14,680 nucleotides of DNA from an uncultured Oscillospiraceae bacterium (GTDB lineage: Bacteria; Bacillota; Clostridia; Oscillospirales; Oscillospiraceae). Below the pieces are notes generated by a model. It did not search any database. It saw only the letters and a list, made by a program, of their open reading frames with translations, and was not told the DNA's origin. The stretch spans positions 1 through 14,680 of the forward strand of contig CAQCFX010000021.1 of assembly GCA_948766235.1 (NCBI GenBank). The letters run 5' to 3'. This document shows positions 7,230 through 14,622 of the stretch, one piece after another (the stretch's first letter is position 1; each line of letters begins with the position of its first letter). The position numbers and the translations under genes are program-made.

Positions 7230-9071
7230 TCAGGCCGCGGTGAGGGTGTTGGTGCAGCTCATGATGGTGACGATAATCGCCATGATAATGCCGGCCAGGT
7301 AGGGATTCTTGGTGGCCTTGTAGAGAATACGGGAGAGCACCGTGAACAGCGGCAGAATCACCACAATGGGGAACAGCCAGATGCCCAGAATGGTGCCGCC
7401 CAGTCCCTCCAGGGGATGATAGCCGGAGATGAAGAAGGGAATGTACATCCAGGCGATGAGGATGGCCGGGGACAGGGCGTTGAAGACCGCCAGCACCAGG
7501 GTATTGACCCACTCGTGCTTGCCCATCTTCACATAGTTGAAGCAGTTGCTGGCCACGGAGTTGAGCACATAGTAAATGAGGAAGAAGGGGAGATACCGCA
7601 CGGCGATGAGCAGCTTGTCAACGCTGAAGGCCTTGAAGGTCAGGCACCAAATGCGGAAGTCGGTTTTGAAGAAGAAGTCGGCCGCGAACACGGTGAAGTA
7701 GGTGGCGGCCGCCACGATGACACCCAGGAAAACCGTCTTGGCCAGCTTTTTGCCGGTCATTTTCACGCCCGCCGCCTTCAGGTCCATCATCCCCTCCTTC
7801 TTGCCGTAGAAGCGGTAGGACAGGACCATGAACAGCAGGGACAAAAGCCCGCACAGGGCGCTCCAGATGCCGATGCCCAGCGGCGGCTGCTGGGGGAAGA
7901 AGCTGGTCTGGGTCATCATCCCAATCACGTTGGAGAAGATAAACATCACCATGGAGAACACAACGCCCACAATCAGGCTGACCCACAGCCAGACTTTGCC
8001 CTTCTTGTTGGCGAGCACGGCGGGCACAGGGGCTTTGTCCGCCTTGAGCTCGGCGAAGAACGCGGTATCCACCAGGCGCAGGGCGAGCCCAACCATGAAC
8101 ATGAAGAAGCCCACGATGCCCAGGGTGTTGAACGCTGCCTTCCACTGCCAGATCTGATTGGTTCCGGGCAGCATATGGGGCGCGCCCAGGGCGGCGTCGA
8201 AAAACTCCACGCTGCTGGCCACCACGCCGCCGGAGAAATGGGCCCAAGGGTGGATCATAGGCGGGTTGTAGATGACGCGGATGGCGTCCTGGCCGTCCAC
8301 GTCCTCATGGTACATGGTGTAGGGAGCCCGCTCCGGCTGGCCGGAGGGGTCGGAGCCATAGTACAGGAAGGACTGGGCGGTGCTCTGGTGAATGAACTCC
8401 CGCGGCGGGGTATAGGAGCCGTCGCCCCGGGGAACGCGGTGGAAAAATTCGTCGTACTGGCAGGCCACGATGCCCGCGTCGCGGCTTCCGAAGATGTTGA
8501 TGTATTCCCCCGTCCCGCTGTCGGTGTACACCGCGTCATTGGACACCAGCAGGGCGGCGGCGATGAGCGGGGTTTCCGCGTTATTGTCCAGCATGACGGC
8601 CGTGCGGCTGGCCAGGGCGCCGTTGGAGTGGCCTGTGACGCCGATGCGGGACGCGTCCACATAGGGCAGGGCGGCCATGAGCTTTACCGCGTCGTACATG
8701 CCGTTGGCGTTGTTCTCGGGCTTCCACCAGCTGCCGCTGGCAATATCCTCCGAATTGCCGTGGCCGTACATATCAATGGCCATGACCACAAAACCCCGGC
8801 GGGCATACTCCACGTAGTTCAAATCCTGCATCTCCCGGGTATTAAACCAGCCGTGGCTGCACACGATGGCGGGGGCGGGATTGTCCGCCGTGGCGGTATC
8901 GGGAACAAGCAGCAGCGCGCTCATCTGATGGCCCGATTCCGTCTCCCAGCGCAGGTCTTTGATGGTGACGCTGCCAAAGCTGGTCTGTATGACGCTGGCG
9001 CCGATGCAGCTCACCAGCAGGATGGCCAGCGCCAGGCACAGAATTCGTGTTGATTTTTTGATGTTTGTCAT
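7230..9071 (-). CDS. Membrane-anchored alpha/beta hydrolase fused to an eight-helix membrane domain
   Basis: A 613-residue protein in two parts. After an N-terminal membrane helix (about 10-27) comes an alpha/beta hydrolase domain (about 35-300). It has the HG oxyanion-type segment CSHGWFN (71-77), the strand/loop FVVMAIDMYGHGNSED, a nucleophile elbow GHSNG with S149, and a candidate catalytic His at 274 or 278 (IHPWAH). The C-terminal half (about 313-606) has eight hydrophobic segments and no family I can name. With the N-terminal helix acting as an anchor, the hydrolase would face outside. The ATG at 9071 follows AAAGGGG by about 9 nt; the ATG at 9092 lacks such a site. It has its own promoter and a terminator in its leader. 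The substrate is unknown; esterase or peptidase activity is possible. Confidence 0.85.
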   Translation of the reverse strand: MTNIKKSTRILCLALAILLVSCIGASVIQTSFGSVTIKDLRWETESGHQMSALLLVPDTATADNPAPAIVCSHGWFNTREMQDLNYVEYARRGFVVMAIDMYGHGNSEDIASGSWWKPENNANGMYDAVKLMAALPYVDASRIGVTGHSNGALASRTAVMLDNNAETPLIAAALLVSNDAVYTDSGTGEYINIFGSRDAGIVACQYDEFFHRVPRGDGSYTPPREFIHQSTAQSFLYYGSDPSGQPERAPYTMYHEDVDGQDAIRVIYNPPMIHPWAHFSGGVVASSVEFFDAALGAPHMLPGTNQIWQWKAAFNTLGIVGFFMFMVGLALRLVDTAFFAELKADKAPVPAVLANKKGKVWLWVSLIVGVVFSMVMFIFSNVIGMMTQTSFFPQQPPLGIGIWSALCGLLSLLFMVLSYRFYGKKEGMMDLKAAGVKMTGKKLAKTVFLGVIVAAATYFTVFAADFFFKTDFRIWCLTFKAFSVDKLLIAVRYLPFFLIYYVLNSVASNCFNYVKMGKHEWVNTLVLAVFNALSPAILIAWMYIPFFISGYHPLEGLGGTILGIWLFPIVVILPLFTVLSRILYKATKNPYLAGIIMAIIVTIMSCTNTLTAA

Positions 9072-9148
9072 GATATTGACCCCTTTCTCCATCTCGGAAA
9101 TTCAGCGTGCCGCAATGTCCCGTTCCTCTCGCCGTCCCCCCTTCATGC

Positions 9149-9181
9149 AAAAAAGCGCAACAGTCTCTTTGACTGTCACGC
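9149..9181 (-). terminator. Terminator-like hairpin in the hydrolase leader
   Basis: On the minus strand GCGTGACAGTC (9181-9171) pairs with GACTGTTGCGC (9165-9155), 11 pairs including two G-U, with a 5-nt loop and then six U (9154-9149). It lies between the only good promoter (9236-9264) and the gene start at 9071, so it should act as an attenuator. I see no second promoter between it and the gene. Confidence 0.7.
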
Positions 9182-9235
9182 CCTTCTCATAAACTCATGC
9201 GCAAATATTTTATTTTTCACGCTTAACCTGTTGTC

Positions 9236-9264
9236 AGCATAACAGACCCATAGTTTTTTGTCAA
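9236..9264 (-). promoter_or_regulatory. SigA-type promoter of the hydrolase gene
   Basis: On the minus strand a perfect TTGACA (9264-9259) is followed after 17 bp by TATGCT (9241-9236). Transcription should start near 9229, giving a leader of about 158 nt that contains the terminator at 9149-9181. The palindrome at 9263-9272 overlaps the -35 box. Confidence 0.8.
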
Positions 9265-9306
9265 TGCGCATTTTATTTTTTGTCGAAAACCGCCAAATGC
9301 GCATTT
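9263..9306. promoter_or_regulatory. Pair of TGCGCA-centred palindromes, candidate operator
   Basis: AATGCGCATT (9263-9272) and AAATGCGCATTT (9295-9306) are perfect palindromes whose centres are 33 bp apart, about three helical turns. The first overlaps the -35 box of the hydrolase promoter; the second lies between the divergent promoters. A further TGCGCA occurs at 9198-9203. The surrounding 9180-9360 is unusually AT-rich for this window. The binding protein is unknown. Confidence 0.5.
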
Positions 9307-9353
9307 TGCTTTTTGACAATCCCGCCAAAATGGAAAAACAATTTTTTCCCTTC

Positions 9354-9382
9354 TTGCTTTTTCCGTCAAGCCCTGCTATGAT
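9354..9382 (+). promoter_or_regulatory. SigA-type promoter of the glp operon
   Basis: TTGCTT (9354-9359), 17-bp spacer, TATGAT (9377-9382). Transcription should start near 9389, about 27 nt before the leader terminator stem. Confidence 0.75.
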
Positions 9383-9415
9383 AGGAGTGCCTGATACTTG
9401 TGCAGAGTTTGAGAC

Positions 9416-9454
9416 GCGCAAAGCAGCCCGGCTTGGTTGCTTTGCGCTCTTTTT
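9416..9454 (+). terminator. Leader terminator of the glp operon, probable GlpP target region
   Basis: GCGCAAAGCA (9416-9425) pairs perfectly with TGCTTTGCGC (9438-9447) around a 12-nt loop, then TCTTTTT. It sits between the promoter and glpP. In Bacillus subtilis GlpP antiterminates at a leader terminator of glpD when glycerol 3-phosphate is present; the same role here is inferred from position and from glpP being the next gene. A second small hairpin, CCCTT/AAGGG (9457-9470), overlaps the glpP ribosome binding site. Confidence 0.8.
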
Positions 9455-9480
9455 GTCCCTTTGGAAAGGGGGTAAACCCA

Positions 9481-10047
9481 GTGGACCGTGAACAGCTTTT
9501 GGATCTTTTGGCCGGCGGGCCGGTGATTGCCGCTGTAAAGGACGCCGGCGGACTGGCCGCCGCCCTGAACAGCGACGTGTCCGTCATCTTCCTGCTTAGC
9601 GGCGACGTGCTCACCATCCCGGACGCGGCGGCTCAGGTGCGCCGCGCGGGCAAGCGGGCCTTTGTCCACCTGGACCTGGTGGACGGGCTGGCCGCCCGGG
9701 AGGTGTCGGTGGATTTCATCGCCCGCCAGACCCAGGCCGACGGCATCATCTCCACCAAGACGGCCCTCACCCGCCGGGGGCGGGAGCTGGGGCTGGTGAG
9801 CATCCAGCGGATTTTCCTGCTGGACTCCATGGCGCTGGACGCGGTGCAGCGCCAGCGCAGCCAGGACTGCGACCTTATCGAGGTGCTGCCCGGGCTGATG
9901 CCCAAGATTATCCGGCGGGTGGTCCAGGCCGCCGGCAAGCCGGTGATTGCGGGCGGACTTATCTCCGACAAGGAGGACGTCACCGCCGCGCTGGGCGCGG
10001 GGGCGGTGGCCGTGTCCACCACCAACCCGGCGGTGTGGAAAATGTAG
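9481..10047 (+). CDS. glpP: Glycerol-3-phosphate-responsive antiterminator
   Basis: A 188-residue cytoplasmic RNA-binding regulator of the GlpP family, of usual length, predicted to be a TIM-barrel-like protein that senses glycerol 3-phosphate. Typical blocks: GPVIAAVKD near the start, FVHLDLVDGL (61-70), ADGIISTK (86-93), EVLPGLMPKIIRRV (134-147), PVIAGGLI (154-161) and GAVAVSTT near the end, which resemble a phosphate-binding barrel. I chose the GTG at 9481, 8 nt after AAAGGGGG (9465-9472); an earlier ATG at 9400 would run through the terminator stem and has no ribosome binding site. It heads the operon directly behind the leader terminator it probably controls, so it is likely self-regulated. 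Confidence 0.93.
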   Translation: MDREQLLDLLAGGPVIAAVKDAGGLAAALNSDVSVIFLLSGDVLTIPDAAAQVRRAGKRAFVHLDLVDGLAAREVSVDFIARQTQADGIISTKTALTRRGRELGLVSIQRIFLLDSMALDAVQRQRSQDCDLIEVLPGLMPKIIRRVVQAAGKPVIAGGLISDKEDVTAALGAGAVAVSTTNPAVWKM

Positions 10048-10097
10048 CCCATTTGCCAGTACAAGCCCGAGATTTTTCCGATTTGGGAGGTCATTTC

Positions 10098-11534
10098 ATG
10101 TATGATGTGTTAATCATCGGCTGCGGCATTACCGGCGCGGCCACCGCCTTCCAGCTGTCCAAATACAAGCTGAAGGTGGGAATTTTGGAGCGGGAGAACG
10201 ACGTGTCCCTGGGCACCACCAAGGCCAACTCCGCCATTCTTCACGCCGGGTACGACCCCGAGCCGGGCACCCTCATGGCCAAACTCAACGTCCGGGGGGT
10301 GGAGCTGGCCCGGGAGCTGTGCGCCAAGCTGGACGTGCCCTACCGCCCCTGCGGCTCGCTGGTGCTGGCCTTCTCGGAGGAGGAGCGTTCCACCCTGGAG
10401 GAGCTGTACCGCCGGGGGAAGGAAAACGGCGTGCCGGACTTGGCGCTGCTCACCGGGGACGAGGCCCGCGCGCTGGAGCCCAATTTGTCCGGGGAGGTTG
10501 TGGCCGCCCTCCACGCCCCCTCCGCCGCCATCTGCTCCCCCTGGGAGTACTGCCTGGCCCTGGCGGAGACGGCGGTGAAAAACGGGGTGGAGCTGCACCT
10601 GAACACCGCCGTCACCGGGCTGGAGCCGGCGGAGGAGGGCTGGACGGTCCACACCAACCGGGGGGAGTTCCAGGCCCGCTTCGTGGTGAACGCCGCCGGG
10701 GTGGACGCCGCCGCCGTCCACGACATGGCCGCGACCCACGCCTTTGACATCAAGCCCAGCCGGGGGCAGTACTACCTGCTGGACAAAAGCGAGGGGGACC
10801 GGGTGGGCCGGGTGATTTTCCAGTGCCCCAGCAAGGTGGGCAAGGGGGTGCTGGTGGCCCCCACCGTTCACGGCAACCTAATCGTAGGCCCGGACGCGGC
10901 GCCGTCCCAGCCCCACGACACCGCCACCACCGGGGACGGGCTGCGCTTTGTGCGCCAGACCGCCCAGAAATCCGTCCCCAGCGTAAATTTCCGGGAATCC
11001 ATCCGCAATTTTGCCGGGGTGCGGGCCAGCACCGCCGCGGGGGACTTTATTTTGCAGGAGAGCGCCCCTGGCTTTTTCGACCTGGCGGGCATCTGCTCGC
11101 CGGGGCTGTCCGCCGCCCCCGCCATCGGGGAGTACGCGGCGGAGCTGCTGGAACAGGCGGGGCTGGCGCTGGATGAGAAGGACGCCTTTATTTGTGAGCG
11201 CCATCGCACCCGCTTCAAGGAGCTGGGCGTGGAGGAGCGCGCCGCCCTGGTGGAGCGGGAGCCGGCCTATGGCCGGGTCATCTGCCGGTGCGAGACCGTC
11301 ACCGAGGGGGAGATTTTGGAGGCGCTCCATTCGCCCATTCCCCCCGTATCGGTGGACGGGGTGAAGCGCCGGGTGAACGCGGGCATGGGCCGCTGCCAGG
11401 GGGGGTTCTGCGGGCCCCGTGTGGTGGACATCCTGGCCCGGGAGCTGCACAAGTCCCCAGGGGACATTGTGCAGGACCAGGCCGGGTCCTGGCTGCTGGA
11501 CCGTCAGACCAAAGGAGGGAAGGCAGATGTATGA
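10098..11534 (+). CDS. glpA: GlpA-like FAD-dependent glycerol-3-phosphate dehydrogenase with BFD-type Fe-S domain
   Basis: A 478-residue flavoprotein with an N-terminal DAO-type FAD fold (GCGITG at 8-13, then ILERENDVSLGTTKANSAI) and a C-terminal bacterioferritin-associated-ferredoxin-like domain. The four ligand cysteines are C396, C398, C433 and C438 (CRC...CQGGFC), expected to bind [2Fe-2S]. This architecture matches the catalytic subunit of anaerobic glycerol-3-phosphate dehydrogenase, which oxidises glycerol 3-phosphate to dihydroxyacetone phosphate. The ATG at 10098 follows GGGAGG by 7 nt. It overlaps the next gene by 8 nt. L-2-hydroxyglutarate oxidases share the FAD fold and are an alternative by sequence alone, but the glpP/glpK operon makes the glycerol role far more likely. 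Confidence 0.85.
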   Translation: MYDVLIIGCGITGAATAFQLSKYKLKVGILERENDVSLGTTKANSAILHAGYDPEPGTLMAKLNVRGVELARELCAKLDVPYRPCGSLVLAFSEEERSTLEELYRRGKENGVPDLALLTGDEARALEPNLSGEVVAALHAPSAAICSPWEYCLALAETAVKNGVELHLNTAVTGLEPAEEGWTVHTNRGEFQARFVVNAAGVDAAAVHDMAATHAFDIKPSRGQYYLLDKSEGDRVGRVIFQCPSKVGKGVLVAPTVHGNLIVGPDAAPSQPHDTATTGDGLRFVRQTAQKSVPSVNFRESIRNFAGVRASTAAGDFILQESAPGFFDLAGICSPGLSAAPAIGEYAAELLEQAGLALDEKDAFICERHRTRFKELGVEERAALVEREPAYGRVICRCETVTEGEILEALHSPIPPVSVDGVKRRVNAGMGRCQGGFCGPRVVDILARELHKSPGDIVQDQAGSWLLDRQTKGGKADV

Positions 11535-12783
11535 CCTCATCGTGATTGGCGGCGGGCCCGCCGGATTGGCTGCCGCCTGCGCCGCCTGGGAGGGCGGACT
11601 GCGCAGCATTCTGATCGTGGAGCGGGATAAGGAGCTGGGCGGCATTTTGAACCAGTGCATCCACAACGGCTTCGGTCTGCACCACTTCAAGGAAGAATTG
11701 ACCGGCCCGGAGTACGCCGGACGGTTTGTGAAGCTCTTAGGCGAGACCGGGGTGGAGGTGCGGCTGGACACCATGGTGCTGGACGTGACCGAAAACCGTC
11801 AGGTCCACATGGTTGGCAAATCCACCGGCTACCGGGTGGAGCAGGCCCGTTCCATCGTGCTGGCCATGGGCTGCCGGGAGCGCACCCGCGGGGCCATCGC
11901 CATCCCCGGCGCGCGCCCCGCCGGGGTGTTCACCGCCGGGGCCGCCCAGCGGTATGTGAACATGGAGGGGTGGATGCCCGGCAGACGGGTGGTCATCCTG
12001 GGCAGCGGCGATATCGGGCTCATCATGGCCCGGCGCATGACCCTGGAGGGGGCCAAGGTGCTGGCTTGCGTGGAGGTCATGCCCTACTCGGGCGGGCTGA
12101 ACCGGAACATCGTCCAGTGCCTCCACGACTACGATATCCCCTTATACCTGTCCCACACCGTCACCGACATCCGGGGCAGGAACCGGGTGGAGCAGGTGGT
12201 GGTGTCCCAGGTGGACGACAAGCGTAGTCCAATCCCCGGCACCGAGATGGTGTTTGACTGCGACACCCTGCTGCTGTCCGTGGGCCTTATCCCGGAAAAC
12301 GAGCTCACCCGGCAGGCGGGCATTGAGATTGACCGGCGCACCAACGGGGCCGTCGTGTATGAAAATATGGAGACCTCCCTGCCCGGGGTGTTCGCCTGCG
12401 GCAACGTGTGCCACGTCCACGACCTGGTGGACTTCGTCACCGCCGAGAGCCAGCGGGCGGGAGCCGCCGCTGCGGCCTACGTGCTGGGCGGGGCCGTCCC
12501 CGGCGGGCAGGTGCTGGAGGTCAAGAACGGGGACGGGGTGAGCTACACCGTGCCTCAGCACATCCGGCCCCATCGGGTGGATAAGCTGTGCGAGCTGTTT
12601 TTCCGGGTGAACCGGGTGTGTAAGGACAGCGAAATCCTGGTCACCTCCGGGGAGACCCAGATTGCCCGCTTCAAGCGGGAGCACCTGGCCCCCGGCGAAA
12701 TGGAGCACATCACCCTGCCCCGCGCCCTGCTGGACAAGGCCCAGGGGGCTATCACCGTATCCATCCGGGAGGTGTCGAAATGA
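11527..12783 (+). CDS. NAD(P)/FAD-dependent oxidoreductase, probable electron-transfer subunit of the G3P dehydrogenase
   Basis: A 418-residue two-dinucleotide-fold flavoprotein of the pyridine nucleotide-disulfide oxidoreductase superfamily. It has the FAD site GGGPAGLAAA (8-17), a second Rossmann motif GSGDIG from residue 159 for NAD(P), and FACGNV (289-294) near the flavin. There is no CxxC redox disulfide of the thioredoxin reductase kind. Its operon position between the GlpA-like subunit and a Cys-rich protein suggests it passes electrons from glycerol 3-phosphate oxidation to a pyridine nucleotide or another carrier; that is inference. It takes the place where GlpB sits in enterobacteria. 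The ATG at 11527 follows AAAGGAGGG (11511-11519). It overlaps the gene before by 8 nt and the gene after by 4 nt. Confidence 0.88.
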   Translation: MYDLIVIGGGPAGLAAACAAWEGGLRSILIVERDKELGGILNQCIHNGFGLHHFKEELTGPEYAGRFVKLLGETGVEVRLDTMVLDVTENRQVHMVGKSTGYRVEQARSIVLAMGCRERTRGAIAIPGARPAGVFTAGAAQRYVNMEGWMPGRRVVILGSGDIGLIMARRMTLEGAKVLACVEVMPYSGGLNRNIVQCLHDYDIPLYLSHTVTDIRGRNRVEQVVVSQVDDKRSPIPGTEMVFDCDTLLLSVGLIPENELTRQAGIEIDRRTNGAVVYENMETSLPGVFACGNVCHVHDLVDFVTAESQRAGAAAAAYVLGGAVPGGQVLEVKNGDGVSYTVPQHIRPHRVDKLCELFFRVNRVCKDSEILVTSGETQIARFKREHLAPGEMEHITLPRALLDKAQGAITVSIREVSK

Positions 12784-13136
12784 AGGAGCTTATCTGCATC
12801 GTCTGCCCCCAGGGGTGCCATCTGAAGGTGGACGAGGAAAACGGCTGCGCCGTCACAGGAAACTCTTGCCCCAGGGGGGCGGAATACGGTAAAATGGAGC
12901 TGACCCACCCCACAAGGGTGGTCACGTCCACCGTGCGGTGCCAGGGGGGCGCGTACCTGCGCTGCCCGGTGAAAACGGATGGGCCGGTGCCCAAGGAGCA
13001 GATATTCCAGGTGATGGCGGCGCTGGAGGAAATCACTCTCACCGCCCCCGTGGCGGTGGGGCAGGTTGTGATTGAAAATGTGTGCGGCACCGGGGCCAAC
13101 GTGGTGGCCACCCGCAATATGGGAAGGAGCGTTTGA
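12780..13136 (+). CDS. DUF1667-type small Cys-rich protein of the glp operon
   Basis: A 118-residue protein with eight cysteines: C6, C9, C13, C23, C30, C54, C62 and C102. The N-terminal pattern CIVCPQGC followed by C23 and SCPRG suggests a metal or iron-sulfur cluster, and the layout fits the DUF1667 family as I recall it. Its start overlaps the previous stop in ATGA, with GGGAGGTG just upstream, and glpK begins one nt after its stop, so the operon is tightly coupled. It probably adds an Fe-S electron-transfer centre to the dehydrogenase, taking the position of GlpC without being homologous to it. No biochemical role can be read directly from the sequence. Confidence 0.85.
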   Translation: MKELICIVCPQGCHLKVDEENGCAVTGNSCPRGAEYGKMELTHPTRVVTSTVRCQGGAYLRCPVKTDGPVPKEQIFQVMAALEEITLTAPVAVGQVVIENVCGTGANVVATRNMGRSV

Positions 13137-13137
13137 T

Positions 13138-14622
13138 ATGGGCAAATACATCCTCGCCTTAGACCAGGGCACCACCAGCTCCCGGGTGATTCTGTTTGAC
13201 CGGGATCAGAACATTTTGGGGGTGAGCCAGAAGGAGTTCACCCAGTATTACCCCCATGAGGGCTGGGTGGAGCACGACGCCATGGAGATTTGGTCCTCCC
13301 AGTACGCCACCATGATGGAGGTGATTGCCCAGTCGGGGGTGGACCCCAGGGAGATTGCCGGCATCGGCATCACCAACCAGCGGGAGACCACCATCCTCTG
13401 GGACAGGGAGACGGGCAGGCCCATCTGCAACGCCATTGTGTGGCAGTGCCGGCGCACGGCCCCTATTGTGGACCAGCTGCTCTCCGACGGCCTGGGAGAG
13501 CACATCCAGAAGACCACCGGCCTGGTGCCCGACGCCTATTTCTCCGCCACCAAAATCAAGTGGATGCTGGACCACGTGGAGGGGGCCAGGGAGAAGGCCC
13601 GGCGGGGGGAGATTTTGTTCGGCACGGTGGACAGCTGGCTGGTGTGGAAGCTCACCGGCGGGGCGGCCCACGTCACCGACGTGACCAACGCCTCCCGCAC
13701 CATGCTGTTCGACATCCACAAGCTGGACTGGGACGACACCCTGCTCCAGGCGCTGGACATCCCCCGGGCCATGCTGCCCCGCGTGTGCTCGTCCAGCGAG
13801 GTCTACGGCCATGCCGACGTGCAGGGAGTGAAGGTGCCCATCGCGGGCATCGCGGGGGACCAGCAGGCGGCCCTGTTCGGCCAGACCTGCTTCACGCCGG
13901 GAGAGGCGAAAAACACCTACGGCACGGGCTGCTTCCTGCTGATGAACACCGGGGAGAAGCCCTTTGAGAGCCGCAACGGCCTGATTACCACCATTGCCAT
14001 CGGCCTGGGCGGCAAGGTGCAGTACGCCCTGGAGGGCAGCGTATTTGTGGGCGGCGCGGTAATCCAGTGGCTGCGGGACGAGATGCGCTTTTTCACCGAC
14101 AGCCGGGACGCGGAGTATTACGCCCAGAAGGTGCCCGACAATGGAGGGGTGTACCTGGTGCCCGCCTTCACCGGGCTGGGCGCGCCCCACTGGGATATGT
14201 ACGCCCGGGGAACCATTGTGGGCCTCACCCGGGGCAGCAAGCGGGAGCATATCATCCGCGCTGCCCAGGAGTCCATCGCCTATCAGGTGGCGGATTTGGT
14301 GCGGGCCATGGAGGCGGACACCGGCCTGCCGCTGCGGGCGCTGAAGGCGGACGGCGGGGCCAGCCGGGACCGGTTCCTCATGCAGTTCCAGGCGGACATC
14401 ATCGACCGGGAGGTGCGCCGCCCCGCCATTCGGGAGACCACGGCGCTGGGCGCGGCCTACTTGGCCGGGCTGGCCACCGGGGTGTGGGACAGCACGGAGG
14501 AAATCAAGCACCTGTGGATGTGCGACAACACTTTCCAGCCCGCCATGGCGGCGCAGGACCGGGAGCGGCTGCTGGACGGCTGGCGGCGGGCGGTGGGCCG
14601 CAGCCGGGAGTGGGCGCGATAG
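13138..14622 (+). CDS. glpK: Glycerol kinase
   Basis: A 494-residue cytoplasmic kinase of the FGGY family that phosphorylates glycerol to sn-glycerol 3-phosphate, of normal length. Motifs: ALDQGTTSSR at the start (phosphate loop), TNQRETT, WQCRRT, FGTVDSWLVWKLTGG, GIAGDQQAALFGQ with the catalytic-base position D241, NTYGTGCFLLMNTG and GLGAPHWD. The ATG at 13138 follows GGAAGGAGC, one nt after the upstream stop; an earlier in-frame ATG at 13072 lies inside the previous gene. Between SSEVYG and VPIAG (about 219-236) the loop reads HADVQGVK. It is shorter than in Bacillus or Enterococcus and lacks their YHF-F/Y-G segment with the HPr-phosphorylated His. It also lacks the GGKGGTR loop of the E. 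coli enzyme. No glycerol facilitator gene is present in the window. Confidence 0.97.
   Translation: MGKYILALDQGTTSSRVILFDRDQNILGVSQKEFTQYYPHEGWVEHDAMEIWSSQYATMMEVIAQSGVDPREIAGIGITNQRETTILWDRETGRPICNAIVWQCRRTAPIVDQLLSDGLGEHIQKTTGLVPDAYFSATKIKWMLDHVEGAREKARRGEILFGTVDSWLVWKLTGGAAHVTDVTNASRTMLFDIHKLDWDDTLLQALDIPRAMLPRVCSSSEVYGHADVQGVKVPIAGIAGDQQAALFGQTCFTPGEAKNTYGTGCFLLMNTGEKPFESRNGLITTIAIGLGGKVQYALEGSVFVGGAVIQWLRDEMRFFTDSRDAEYYAQKVPDNGGVYLVPAFTGLGAPHWDMYARGTIVGLTRGSKREHIIRAAQESIAYQVADLVRAMEADTGLPLRALKADGGASRDRFLMQFQADIIDREVRRPAIRETTALGAAYLAGLATGVWDSTEEIKHLWMCDNTFQPAMAAQDRERLLDGWRRAVGRSREWAR

Noticed and set aside
7416..9053. Long plus-strand frame opposite the hydrolase (545 codons)
   Set aside because: It is His/Gly/Glu-rich without domains, and the minus strand encodes clear hydrolase and membrane segments. 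Similar antisense frames opposite the substrate-binding gene, uraA and glpK were rejected for the same reason.
9313..9341. TTGACA at 9313-9318 as a second plus-strand glp promoter
   Set aside because: No acceptable -10 box occurs at 16-18 bp; the TTGCTT/TATGAT pair at 9354-9382 is better placed.
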